A DNA stretch of 34,952 nucleotides from Clostridia bacterium (GTDB lineage Bacteria; Bacillota; Clostridia; Christensenellales; DTU072), in the NCBI GenBank assembly GCA_017533505.1, contig JAFXIB010000042.1:1-34952 (forward strand), in the 5' to 3' direction. The first letter of the stretch is position 1; each line of letters starts with the position of its first letter. The position numbers and the translations under genes were made by a program. The notes beneath the pieces were generated by a model. That model had not been told where the DNA came from and searched no databases. It worked only from the letters and a program-made list of their open reading frames with translations. Positions 25,283 to 34,303 of the stretch are shown one piece after another.

Positions 25283-27583
25283 ATGAAAAAATTTGCTACA
25301 TTATTTATTGTTTTAATTATGATTGTACCCATATTGATTGGATGCACAACCACTCCTCCAGACAATAACAACGATGATTCCCAAAATAATAATGCGGGAG
25401 AAACTTTACCACTCGATGTTGAATCAACAGTAAAACTTCTTCTTGCAGAGGAGCGACTTAATAGTGCGTTACTTAAAAATCAAGGCAATGTTTTTGATAA
25501 TGGTATAGAGGTAATGAATACCCTTGCAAACAAAGCAATTGAAAGCATTGATAACATAGATAATTATAGAACCGACCAAGCTACTGTCAAATTGCTCAAT
25601 GCCAAAAGAAGACAAAGTTCTGTAACAAGCCTTAACGCTTCCGAAGAACAAGTTATATTTGATAACGAGCATGGTGGTGGCAAAGTCACCTTTGACGGAG
25701 AGAATTATCTGTTCAGCGACTTTGTAGAGGTTTCAAACTCATACGACTCATTTTCCTTAACTGCAAACCACATTGCATCCATGGCAGAGGCTGCTGCATC
25801 GCTAATTGATGGCATAAAGAAACATGTTCGCATTGTTGACAAATGGGTACTCATTGCCCCAGGTATGGAATACTATCTCCATGTTGGCGAAAATGAAGAA
25901 ATACTTTATGAAAGGTCTACTTACAATTACAAAATATGCAGACGCTACCTAAATGAAGAAGGTAACAATGTATATGAATTCTTATCACAGGAATATAGTA
26001 ATGGATTCATCGAAAGGCTTACCTATATCCCTGGCCTTCACTTTGAAACAGCAAGAAGTTTCTACACAGATGGTGTTTTTAATCAAGCCGACCATCTTAT
26101 ATGCGATAACTCAAAGGGATACTGGGAAACCTATTGGGTAGGACCACATTCAACCCATGTTAATGTTTCTTATATGGTTATGAAAGATGATATCTGCTAC
26201 GATTCTTTCTATGATCCTGCACTCAAAAAAATCAACTTCCTTAAAATAATAAGTGCAGATAAAACATCAGATATCTTATGGTATCAAGGCAATGAAGATT
26301 ATGAGAGCGTTGAGTTTGACATCCATTTTTCAGGCTTTAACAATATAAAAGGCGTTTTGGTCAACGAAATTGAAACCTACGATATGGGTGGAGAAATAGG
26401 AGAAATCCCCGTCGCAAAAGCTGATTCAACCATTGTGCTTCTTTTATCAAATGGACAAGAAATCCGTGTCGGAGACACCTTCCTTGATGGCAAAGTAGAA
26501 GTTACAGCTATTCGTACATCTATGACTTACCCCGATTTTATCGGATCTCTCGCTGTAAATATTACGGCCCCTACTGTTGATGAAAAGCTTGCAATATTCA
26601 AAGAGTTTATCCGTGAAGTCGGTCTTACCAGTCGTCATAATATTGACGAAGTTATATCAGGTGTCGTAAGAGCCTTTGATGAGCTTCGTGAAATAACCAA
26701 ATACCATGTGTGGAATGGATTAAGTCAATCTAACGAAGAAAACATACGCAAAGCCATTGAAATTGAAAATGCAAAGACCCTCAATTTTATGAAGCTATAT
26801 GACGCAGTCAAAGACGCCTCTGTTGTTGACTTTAGCGATAAGGTCGCTGTAGAATTGAACGCACATTTTGCAGAAGTATCCGTTGATGCATATAGCGAAA
26901 CCACTCAATCTGGGCTTAACATTTCCGTTGGCTCACTTACCTTATCTGTTGCCGACACCCTACTCTTTATAGAAAATCAAGGTTATACCATAAACTTTGC
27001 GCTATCCTCTAATGCAGGTTTGGTACATCTTGAAAAGACAACTGGTAGTGGTAGCGCATCATTTACTCAAGGCAATAGTTTTTCTGTTACTATTGAAGAT
27101 GTTACGATTGATATCCCTGCTCTCATTGACGGTGAATATAAATTGGTAGCATACATAGCAACAGATGATGGAATACGCTCATCAGCTTACACCACATTTG
27201 AGTTTGATGTAGTAGACACTCAATCTGAAAACATTGTTGAAAAAAGCAAAGTTGTTGCAGAAAAAGCAAGTGACAATGGTCTACTTCTCACCTACACTAC
27301 AATAGTGGATGTTAATACATCACTTGCGTACGAAGGAACGCTCAACTACGAAGATTTATATTCAATAATAGCTGGTATTGCTTGTGAGTACGGCATCCCA
27401 TCCAGCAACAATATTGAGAGGCTTACCGATGCAGAAACTGATACTTACACCGCTATGTTAGGCAACGAAAGCGAAATTACAAGTGGCACCTATCGTTTGG
27501 CATACAATGTACAAAATGGTGAAAAAACGGTAGATGGATACATCTATGTTGCTTTGTCCATCACTCCTACACCAATAGAGTAA
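25283..27583 (+). CDS. large lipoprotein of unknown function
   Basis: A 766-residue exported lipoprotein. The signal peptide ends in the lipobox ILIGC (Cys21). A Pro/Asn/Asp-rich tether (about 22-42) follows. The middle region (about 60-460) is mixed and unrecognised, with a helical stretch near 440-520. The C-terminal third (about 530-766) looks beta-rich, with Ser/Thr-rich strands such as NISVGSLTLSVADTLLF and GEYKLVAYIATDDG, perhaps Ig-like. I know no family for it. AAGGAG precedes the ATG and it lies 23 nt after the tetR gene, so it is presumably the main target of that repressor. Inducer and function are unknown. Confidence 0.75.
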   Translation: MKKFATLFIVLIMIVPILIGCTTTPPDNNNDDSQNNNAGETLPLDVESTVKLLLAEERLNSALLKNQGNVFDNGIEVMNTLANKAIESIDNIDNYRTDQATVKLLNAKRRQSSVTSLNASEEQVIFDNEHGGGKVTFDGENYLFSDFVEVSNSYDSFSLTANHIASMAEAAASLIDGIKKHVRIVDKWVLIAPGMEYYLHVGENEEILYERSTYNYKICRRYLNEEGNNVYEFLSQEYSNGFIERLTYIPGLHFETARSFYTDGVFNQADHLICDNSKGYWETYWVGPHSTHVNVSYMVMKDDICYDSFYDPALKKINFLKIISADKTSDILWYQGNEDYESVEFDIHFSGFNNIKGVLVNEIETYDMGGEIGEIPVAKADSTIVLLLSNGQEIRVGDTFLDGKVEVTAIRTSMTYPDFIGSLAVNITAPTVDEKLAIFKEFIREVGLTSRHNIDEVISGVVRAFDELREITKYHVWNGLSQSNEENIRKAIEIENAKTLNFMKLYDAVKDASVVDFSDKVAVELNAHFAEVSVDAYSETTQSGLNISVGSLTLSVADTLLFIENQGYTINFALSSNAGLVHLEKTTGSGSASFTQGNSFSVTIEDVTIDIPALIDGEYKLVAYIATDDGIRSSAYTTFEFDVVDTQSENIVEKSKVVAEKASDNGLLLTYTTIVDVNTSLAYEGTLNYEDLYSIIAGIACEYGIPSSNNIERLTDAETDTYTAMLGNESEITSGTYRLAYNVQNGEKTVDGYIYVALSITPTPIE

Positions 27584-27615
27584 AAATAACTTATTTTGAA
27601 AGTATAACAAACATA

Positions 27616-27643
27616 AAAAGAACCACAGTTGTGGTTCTTTTTT
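27616..27643. terminator. terminator after the large lipoprotein gene
   Basis: Stem AAAAGAACCAC-AGTT-GTGGTTCTTTT followed by TT on the plus strand. It also lies just past the end of the convergent minus-strand gene and could serve both. Confidence 0.85.
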
Positions 27644-27645
27644 AG

Positions 27646-28114
27646 TTACTTACTAACTCTCTTTAGCATTGTTTTAAATCTTGGTCTGTTGTATCTTTGG
27701 ATGATTATTGGTGGGATGTGGGTTAGTCCCCATAATACAGCAAGTACTGCACTTGCTACCCCTGGCCAAATTATAATAGGTATAAATCCTAATACAAAAC
27801 AAATTGCATGAGTGGCTTCTGCTACACAACACTCCTTGATTAGTATGGGGAGCTTTTCAACTGCACTCATATCAAGACGCTTTTTGGGCATAAACTTGGG
27901 GAAGATTTTGGTGATAATATTACTAAAATCGGGCCACTTGGTCTTCCACTTTTTGATGTATATTTTCTCGTAAGCTTTGCCGTTGTTTTTCCACTTCCAT
28001 GCTCTAAAATAAAATGCATCTGGGTTAATCCATTTTCTTGGGAACACTCTGCCTAAAATAAATACAAGCAAACCACTACCTAAAATTTATTATTGCGCTA
28101 TATAACCAGTCCAT
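27646..28114 (-). pseudogene. CrtO-like (glycosyl-diaponeurosporenoate-type) acyltransferase, frameshifted near its start
   Basis: The open frame (27646-28071, 141 residues, TTG start) shows the small membrane acyltransferase family named after staphylococcal CrtO. It has INPDAFYFRAWKWKNNGKAYEK, IKKWKTKWPDFS, IKECCVAEATHAIC and the C-terminal IIQRYNRPRF. It lacks a ribosome site. An ATG at 28112-28114 has AAAGGA 8 nt upstream and reads MDWLYSAIIN before hitting a stop. Removing one base from the AAATTTT run at about 28082-28088 joins this start to the main frame, giving MDWLYSAIINLGSGLLVFILG, a full first membrane segment. So the gene is interrupted by a +1 indel, either real or a sequencing error. 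The true substrate of such homologues is uncertain. Confidence 0.65.
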
Positions 28115-28228
28115 TTGCGTTTTCCTTTGCTTAATAATATTATTGTACTATAAATTTGTGATTTAATCAATAATGACATACAAATATTAAAAGTTTGTTA
28201 TTATAAATTATTAATTAAATTAAATTGT

Positions 28229-28258
28229 ATAAAAAAGAGTCACAAGCCGTGACTCTTT
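28229..28258 (-). terminator. terminator of the phosphatase-family gene
   Basis: The minus strand reads AAAGAGTCAC-GGCTT-GTGACTCTTT followed by TTTATAC; it starts 18 nt after the stop codon. Confidence 0.88.
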
Positions 28259-28275
28259 ATGTTGTGATTTTAATT

Positions 28276-29259
28276 TTAATACCTATTTGCTACTATAAAT
28301 GTCATTCTTTCTTGGATACTATCTTCGCCGTGTTCAATACCATAACCACCATGGTCGGATGTTACAATCACAAGCCAATCTTCTTGAGCAAATGTTTCTC
28401 TTGCCTTAATGGTGCAGAGAGTTTGATAGCCATAGTCATCGCCTTGGATAAATGCATTTTTATAGCGTGGGTTATTGATAGTAAAACCATATCCGTGGCC
28501 AGCTGCATCTGTTGGCTCATAAATTACAAATGTAAAGTCTGCGCAGTTTGGATTGCGTAGCTCGGCAATGGTTTCTTCAAGCATAACTTCGTTATTCTTA
28601 TACTTGTTGTAAGCAATTGGTAAATTGTTGTCTTCTGCGTATTGCTTTTCGTTGAGGTAGGTTGCATTTTTTCGTGAGAAGTGTCCTGCCCACTTTGTGT
28701 TGAAGACAGCACTATCGATTATCTTTTGCTCGGTAAGGCTGGTATGCAAAATCTTTGTTGACATATCTTTGCTGATATCATTGCCTGTAATGCCATGTTC
28801 AGTCGCCCAAACTCCAGTAAGAATGGAACACCAACCAGGGGCAGTTGAAGTATCTTGAGTATTCTTTTCGGGATAGTTTACCCCACCACAATATGCAAGG
28901 TTGATGCTTGCGCCGTCTTGCAACATGGTGCCAATTATACTATTTGAAGATTGCATCTCGGTTAAAACATCGGCTCTACAACCATCCATACCAATTATAA
29001 TAGCCTTCTTTTCGGTCTTACCTACTGGAAGTTCGCTGTTAAAGTGAGCTACTATTGCATTGTAGATTGCTGTTTGTGGTATAGCTGTTTCGATGGTATT
29101 TTGATATCCTACCTTTGCAACATTTGCTCTATATGCTGATTCAGTATCCTTGCTATCGTGCATATACCATGTGAAATATACGCTCAATGCTACCCCTACA
29201 ACAACAAGCAAAACTGCTGAAGCAATAATTGATGTAAGAGCTTTCTTTGTGAGTTTCAT
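28276..29259 (-). CDS. membrane-anchored alkaline-phosphatase-superfamily enzyme (phosphodiesterase/nucleotide pyrophosphatase type)
   Basis: A 327-residue protein with an N-terminal membrane anchor (about residues 9-32) and an outside catalytic domain. Metal and active-site motifs of the superfamily are visible: IIIGMDGCRADVL (first Asp), STAPGWCSILTGVWATEHGI (the nucleophile region, Thr or Ser), EPTDAAGHGYG (Asp and His) and VTSDHGGYGIEHG (Asp-His and His). This pattern fits type I phosphodiesterases and related hydrolases; the substrate cannot be told. AAGGAAAGG lies upstream of the ATG. It follows the small unknown gene by 54 nt with no terminator between, so the two may be cotranscribed. 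Confidence 0.82.
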   Translation of the reverse strand: MKLTKKALTSIIASAVLLVVVGVALSVYFTWYMHDSKDTESAYRANVAKVGYQNTIETAIPQTAIYNAIVAHFNSELPVGKTEKKAIIIGMDGCRADVLTEMQSSNSIIGTMLQDGASINLAYCGGVNYPEKNTQDTSTAPGWCSILTGVWATEHGITGNDISKDMSTKILHTSLTEQKIIDSAVFNTKWAGHFSRKNATYLNEKQYAEDNNLPIAYNKYKNNEVMLEETIAELRNPNCADFTFVIYEPTDAAGHGYGFTINNPRYKNAFIQGDDYGYQTLCTIKARETFAQEDWLVIVTSDHGGYGIEHGEDSIQERMTFIVANRY

Positions 29260-29313
29260 ACTTGCCTTTCCTTATTCTTTGTTATCATAATAATAACATA
29301 AATTTATTCATAA

Positions 29314-29646
29314 TTAAATAGCTTTAGAAAAGTTTTTATCTTTAACAAATATTCTAATACCTTTGGGTCTCCAACCCCATTTGAGCTTTGTATCCGTAAA
29401 TAGCACTGCCCAATTAAATTGCTCCCCACCTCTAACATCATCATATATCGTAATTTGATATCCTATACCATCTTTGAGAAAACTGCGTGTACTCAACAGC
29501 TCTCTACCCTTGAACAAATTAACAAGGCTCATTGTGCCTGCAACCTTATCAGTTTCAGCGCTTCGCCAGCCACGATTCTTTAGTGCTATTGCGATTGTGT
29601 CGATATTTGCGAGTGCTACGATTTCTTTGAGTTCTTGCTTATCCAT
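29314..29646 (-). CDS. small conserved-looking protein of unknown function
   Basis: A 110-residue soluble protein that I do not recognise. It begins MDKQELKEIVALANIDTIA, has no signal peptide or membrane segment, and is rich in Trp and basic residues in the second half (WAVLFTDTKLKWGWRPKG). The start is set by GGAGG 6 nt before the ATG; a TTG four codons earlier overlaps that site. A TATAAT box lies at 29675-29680 without a clear -35. It is 54 nt upstream of the phosphatase-family gene. Confidence 0.65.
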   Translation of the reverse strand: MDKQELKEIVALANIDTIAIALKNRGWRSAETDKVAGTMSLVNLFKGRELLSTRSFLKDGIGYQITIYDDVRGGEQFNWAVLFTDTKLKWGWRPKGIRIFVKDKNFSKAI

Positions 29647-29709
29647 ATAAACCTCCAAAAATATTTTTCGCGTTATTATACGATGACTTTCAAAAATGTC
29701 CTTAAAATT

Positions 29710-29754
29710 TTTTCAAAAAAATTGAGCCTGTTACAAAATGGTAACAAGCTCAAC
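29710..29754 (-). terminator. terminator of the FGGY kinase gene
   Basis: On the minus strand, TTGAGCTTGTTAC pairs with GTAACAGGCTCAA (one mismatch) around CATTTT, followed by TTTTTTT. Confidence 0.9.
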
Positions 29755-29778
29755 TAAATAACATATAAAATTATATTT

Positions 29779-31353
29779 TTATCCTATATATACTCTTTCA
29801 GCTTCAAGCAATTTTTTGTAACTTTCCATGTACTTACTAAATCCCAAAACATCCTCTTGAGATGCTGTATAGCTTTGTACATCAGCACTTGCAAACACCT
29901 TGTTTTGTAGGAAACTTTCCAAACTTTCATTTGCTCCATTGAGCACATAATTTGCAAGTATTGCCATCCCCCATGGTCCGCCTTCACCAGCTGTTTGGGT
30001 TACGGTAATAGTTGTTTTGAGTGCCGAACTTGCCATTGTTGCGCCAACTTCGGTTGACTTAAAGTAACCACCATGTCCTGCAATCGCATTTAGTTTTACA
30101 CCCTCACGGTCATATAAAATATCCATGCCTACTCGAAGTGTTGCAAATGCAGAGTATAGTAGTGAGCGCATGATTTCTGCAATACGAAGTGTACTACCAG
30201 CATCTCTTACAATCATAGGTTTGCCTTCAGTAAAGTTTGTTATGGATTCACCAGAAATATAATTGAGTGACACTATACCATCACAATCCTTTTTGCCTTC
30301 AAGTGCCTTTTGTAGCAACACTTTGTATGCTTTGTCCATGCTGATTTCAGCACCAAAGCTTTCGCCCACTTCCTTGAATAGCTTTACCCATGCATCAATG
30401 TCACTTGAGCAGTTGTTGCAATGCACCATTGCTACATCCTTGCCACTTGGTGTAGTTACAACATCAATTTCGGGATAATATCCTTTGAGCGCACTATCTA
30501 ATACTGCCATTGCAAATACACTTGTTCCTGCGCTAACATTACCAGTCAAAGGCATTACTGAATTGGTCGCCACCATTCCTGTGCCAGCATCACCCTCTGG
30601 TGGGCACATTGTAGAACCAGCAAGCAAATCTCCCTCTCTGTCAAGCAACCTCGCGCCAGCATCTGTAAGCTCCCCTGCCTTTTGTCCAGCAAGCATAACA
30701 GGTGGCAACAATCCCTTTATATCCTTATTGAAGCCCTTGCCCTTTGCCCACTCCTTGAACTTATCAAGCATATCAGCATTGTAATTTAGGCTTACACTAT
30801 CTATTGGGAACATGCCACTTGCGTCCCCTATGCCAAGTACATTTTTACCACAAAGTAGCTTGTGTACATATCCTGCAAGGGTTGTAAAGCTATCAATGCT
30901 TTCAAGGTGCTTTTCGCCATTAAGTATAGCTTGACCAAGATGAGCAACACTCCATCTCTCTGGAATGTTGAACTTAAATATATCACTTAACTCTTTGCTT
31001 GCCTCAGCTGTTATGGTATTTCGCCAAGTACGGAATGGCACAAGCAACTCTCCTTTTTTGTCGAATGCAAGATATCCATGCATCATTGCAGAAACACCAA
31101 TGGCACCTATCTTTTTGAGAGTAACTCCATATTTACCCTTAACTTCTGCTTTGAGTGAAGCATATGCTTCGCGTAAACCTTCATGCACAAGCTCCAATGG
31201 GTAGGTCCAAATACCATTTTCAAATCTGTTTTCCCATGTGTAACTACCACTTGCGATGGGATTGCAGTCTTTGTCAACCAATGTTGCCTTGATTCTTGTT
31301 GAACCAAACTCAATTCCAAGAGATGTTTTACCACTTTCAATTTGATTTATCAT
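29779..31353 (-). CDS. FGGY-family carbohydrate kinase
   Basis: Probably phosphorylates a pentulose or similar sugar with ATP. The 524 residues fit FGGY kinases. The N-terminal phosphate loop is SLGIEFGSTRIKATLVD (about 11-27), with GVSAMMHGY near residue 90. The C-terminal half has GDAGTGMVATNSV, GNVSAGTSVFAM, the AGHGGYFKS loop and TQTAGEGGPWGMAI, typical of the group related to xylulokinase and ribulokinase. The exact sugar is not decided; a GH43-like glycosidase 3 kb away makes a plant-glycan pentose possible. AGGTG lies 6 nt before the ATG. It follows the acyltransferase terminator by about 10 nt and I see no clear promoter. Confidence 0.88.
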   Translation of the reverse strand: MINQIESGKTSLGIEFGSTRIKATLVDKDCNPIASGSYTWENRFENGIWTYPLELVHEGLREAYASLKAEVKGKYGVTLKKIGAIGVSAMMHGYLAFDKKGELLVPFRTWRNTITAEASKELSDIFKFNIPERWSVAHLGQAILNGEKHLESIDSFTTLAGYVHKLLCGKNVLGIGDASGMFPIDSVSLNYNADMLDKFKEWAKGKGFNKDIKGLLPPVMLAGQKAGELTDAGARLLDREGDLLAGSTMCPPEGDAGTGMVATNSVMPLTGNVSAGTSVFAMAVLDSALKGYYPEIDVVTTPSGKDVAMVHCNNCSSDIDAWVKLFKEVGESFGAEISMDKAYKVLLQKALEGKKDCDGIVSLNYISGESITNFTEGKPMIVRDAGSTLRIAEIMRSLLYSAFATLRVGMDILYDREGVKLNAIAGHGGYFKSTEVGATMASSALKTTITVTQTAGEGGPWGMAILANYVLNGANESLESFLQNKVFASADVQSYTASQEDVLGFSKYMESYKKLLEAERVYIG

Positions 31354-31362
31354 ATTTCACCT

Positions 31363-31388
31363 AAAAAAAAAGGGGATATTATACCCCT
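31363..31388 (-). terminator. terminator overlapping the end of the first acyltransferase gene
   Basis: The minus strand reads AAAGGGG-TATAATAT-CCCCTTT followed by TTTTTTT. The 5' arm is the last coding bases (Lys-Gly-Val-stop) of the acyltransferase. Confidence 0.85.
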
Positions 31389-32692
31389 TTGCGTAGTTTA
31401 TATAGTTCCTCTATCGCAAGAGCATATTTTGTTGATGCTTCTTGATCTGTAAAGGCAATGCGATATGAATGTGCTGAATCATACAACTCTAATGCTTTGC
31501 CAGGATTGGGGTCAACACTTTCGAGATTCTTGAGAGCGAATTCAATTTTCTTCAATTCATCCTCAACAGGCTCCGTTTCGCCATCAGTATCAAGCTTAAA
31601 ATCAAACTTGCTTACACCAAACTCGCTTACCATGTTCTTTGGTCTTACATCGCTATTGGATACAAATAGCAATCTTTCCTTATCCATACTTATAGTGCCA
31701 CTTGTAATAAAACGATAATTGCAAATTTCTGGTTTTTCTACAAACAAGGCTGCTGGATGCTCAAGATAGAAATCATCCTTTTTTACTTCTTCCTTTACGA
31801 GTTCGCGTTCCTCATCATACCAGATATCAATTCTCTCTGGACAAACAGAATCATCTCCAACCGGAATAAGTCTTCCATCATTGCTATAATAGACTTCATT
31901 ATCGCAATTTGTGCATTTGAGTGTATTGCCAAATGTAACTTGTTTGAACTCCTCACCACACTTTGGACAGCGATAAAGAACTCTCTCCAAACCTTCAGCA
32001 TACTTTCTGCCCTTAAAAATGATGTTATTCTCAATTTGATATATGTGGTCGTTGAACTCCAATGCCTTAACAAGCCCTTGATGAAGCTCATCAGCAGACA
32101 ATGTCTTAACTTGTTCTGCCGTGTAAAGTAAATCACACTTGGTGACAATCTTGCCAAGCCTACCGGTATATCCCCATTTTGGACGAGTTAGCCCTGCACC
32201 ACTCGTGTTGCATACAGCAACTGGATAACCAAGGAATTTCATCAACTTGCCATTAGCTTTTGGAATCAAGCCTGATTTACCACTATTGCTTGATTGCCCC
32301 TCTGGACAAAGTGCAACAGATATGCCAGAGTCCATATATTTTTTGATTTTTCTTACACAGCCAAGGTCAACGACATATTGCTTTTTGGTAATCTCCTTTG
32401 CTGCCTTGATTAGCTTTGCAAGAATGGGTGTAGAATAAAGCAAGTTTTCAGCTACTACAAAAGCTATCTTCTTTCCCACAAAAGGTGGTGAGAAAAACAC
32501 AAAATCAAATGCTGATGCATGGTTGCAAAGTACCAACATCGGGCCTTGCTTTTTTGCTTGTTTGAATGCTTCGCTCTGAATTGATTTTCCCCTAAAAAAT
32601 GCCCTTGCAACAAAGCAAACAGTCATAAATACTGCATTGCAAAACCAAGGGAATTTTACATTTTTATTTTTATCATTAGTAATTTTACTCAT
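31379..32692 (-). CDS. PlsC-type acyltransferase with zinc ribbon (paralogue A)
   Basis: A 437-residue protein whose N-terminal half is a lysophospholipid acyltransferase domain. A hydrophobic N-terminal stretch (PWFCNAVFMTVCFVARAFF) comes first. Then come the HX4D motif NHASAFD, the PEGQSSNSG motif and LGYPVAV. A four-Cys zinc ribbon follows (CPKCGEEF, LKCTNCDNEV; roughly residues 240-265). The last 170 residues are unassigned. It likely acylates lysophosphatidate or a related lipid at the membrane. The chosen start MSKIT aligns with paralogue B; it has no Shine-Dalgarno. It is about 55 percent identical by eye to the neighbouring copy upstream. Confidence 0.82.
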   Translation of the reverse strand: MSKITNDKNKNVKFPWFCNAVFMTVCFVARAFFRGKSIQSEAFKQAKKQGPMLVLCNHASAFDFVFFSPPFVGKKIAFVVAENLLYSTPILAKLIKAAKEITKKQYVVDLGCVRKIKKYMDSGISVALCPEGQSSNSGKSGLIPKANGKLMKFLGYPVAVCNTSGAGLTRPKWGYTGRLGKIVTKCDLLYTAEQVKTLSADELHQGLVKALEFNDHIYQIENNIIFKGRKYAEGLERVLYRCPKCGEEFKQVTFGNTLKCTNCDNEVYYSNDGRLIPVGDDSVCPERIDIWYDEERELVKEEVKKDDFYLEHPAALFVEKPEICNYRFITSGTISMDKERLLFVSNSDVRPKNMVSEFGVSKFDFKLDTDGETEPVEDELKKIEFALKNLESVDPNPGKALELYDSAHSYRIAFTDQEASTKYALAIEELYKLRKGV

Positions 32693-32701
32693 AGTATATT
32701 T

Positions 32702-32730
32702 ATTATACACTATATGCGTGCAAAGGTCAA
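32702..32730 (-). promoter_or_regulatory. promoter of acyltransferase A, probably leaderless
   Basis: On the minus strand TTGACC (32725-32730), 17 nt, TATAAT (32702-32707). The ATG at 32692 is only 9 nt beyond the -10 box, with no ribosome site. Confidence 0.75.
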
Positions 32731-32810
32731 TCCTTAATTTTATCTTTTAATTGTTTAATTTATGTATTGTTTGGGCTACATTACTCCTATATAAGTATCC
32801 TATTATTCTA

Positions 32811-34118
32811 TTAAATCGTATGTTTACATGTTCTTGATTTATAAAGCTCTTCTATTGCAAGAGCATATTCTGTTGCCATTTTTTCTTTTGTGAACACAAA
32901 CCTATAAGAGTGTTTTGCATCGTAAAATTCAAGCGACACTCCTGGATTAAATGCACAGCTTTCATTGTTCCTGATACTAATTGAAAACTTTTTGAATTCT
33001 TCTTCTACTGCTTCCATCTTTCCATTCTTAACACTAATATCAAATGTGCCAATGCCATATTTACTTTTTATGTTTGCAGGGCGCAGTTCTTCACCAGAGC
33101 AAAATGAGATATTTTCCTTGTCCAATATTAGTTTTCCTTTTGCAATATATTTGTAACTTGCGCTCTCTGGTTTTTCGATAAATAATATTACCTCACCACT
33201 CAACATAAAGTCTTTATCAAGCAGTTTTTTTCTCATATTTTCTCTTTGCCACTCATACCATAAGTCCACCCTTTTAAGAGTATATGAGTTGTCATCTAAC
33301 CCCACTAACTGCCCTCTTTTTGTATACTCTACCGCATTACCACAATATCTACATTTTATGATTTTTCCTTTACTTTCCATTGTGTATTTTTTACCACATT
33401 TTGGACATTGATATAGTAGTTTTTCTATCCCTTCAGCATATCTTCTCCCCTTAAATTTAATATCGTTTTCTAATTGATAAGTGTGCTCATTAAACTCAAG
33501 CGCTTTTACAAGTCCAGTATATATTTGATTTATATCGAGATCCTTAACTTCATTTTCTGAAAACAATATATCACACTCTGTACTTACTTTTCCTCGTCTT
33601 GCAGTATAGCTCCACTTTGGCCTTGAAAGTCCTGCTCCAAGAGTGCGACATACAGCAACTGGATAGCCTAAAAATTTAATTAGTTTTGCTGTTGCCATCG
33701 TTATTACGCCAGTTTTCCCGGACGATGAGACCTGTCCTTCGGGACACAGCGCAACAGAAATGCCAGCATCCAAGTATTTTTTTATTTTACGCACGCATTG
33801 GATATCTGCAACATACTGCTTTTTCGTTATTTCCTTTGCTTTCCTTATGATTTTTGCAAGAAATGGTGTTGAATACAACATGTTTTCTGCTACCACAAAA
33901 GCTATTTTCTTACCAAAAAAAGGTGGCGAGAAAAACATAAAATCAAATGATGATGCATGATTGCACACCACAAGCATAGGCCCACTATTTTTGGCTTTTT
34001 TGAAAGCATCACTCTTTGATGCACTACCATTAAACAAAAGCCTTCCTATAAAGCATATCATCATAAATAGAGAATAATAAAACCAAGGGAACTTTATTTG
34101 AGATTTATTTTTATCCAT
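32811..34118 (-). CDS. PlsC-type acyltransferase with zinc ribbon (paralogue B)
   Basis: A 435-residue tandem paralogue of the preceding gene with the same layout: hydrophobic start KFPWFYYSLFMMICFIG, NHASSFD (HX4D), PEGQVSSSGKTG, zinc ribbon CPKCGKKY and IKCRYCGNAV, and a C-terminal unassigned region ending in YALAIEELYKSR. The start MDKNKS is chosen by alignment with paralogue A; a longer frame to 34241 runs through promoter-like sequence. A TATATT -10 box (34126-34131) lies 7 nt before the ATG and there is no Shine-Dalgarno. Intact motifs suggest both copies are active, perhaps with different acyl donors or acceptors. Confidence 0.82.
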   Translation of the reverse strand: MDKNKSQIKFPWFYYSLFMMICFIGRLLFNGSASKSDAFKKAKNSGPMLVVCNHASSFDFMFFSPPFFGKKIAFVVAENMLYSTPFLAKIIRKAKEITKKQYVADIQCVRKIKKYLDAGISVALCPEGQVSSSGKTGVITMATAKLIKFLGYPVAVCRTLGAGLSRPKWSYTARRGKVSTECDILFSENEVKDLDINQIYTGLVKALEFNEHTYQLENDIKFKGRRYAEGIEKLLYQCPKCGKKYTMESKGKIIKCRYCGNAVEYTKRGQLVGLDDNSYTLKRVDLWYEWQRENMRKKLLDKDFMLSGEVILFIEKPESASYKYIAKGKLILDKENISFCSGEELRPANIKSKYGIGTFDISVKNGKMEAVEEEFKKFSISIRNNESCAFNPGVSLEFYDAKHSYRFVFTKEKMATEYALAIEELYKSRTCKHTI

Positions 34119-34303
34119 ACTTATCAATATAATGTTAAGTACATGCTCAAAAATGTTGTTTTTTGTGGATAGATAAGGTAAATTGACAAAAAGAAAATAT
34201 GTTTTCAACATATTTGGGTATTGATTAATAGTCCGTTTCATGCTAAAATATCATTAACCAAATTTTGGATTTTTCCATACTTACTAAAGATAGGGATTAG
34301 CAT

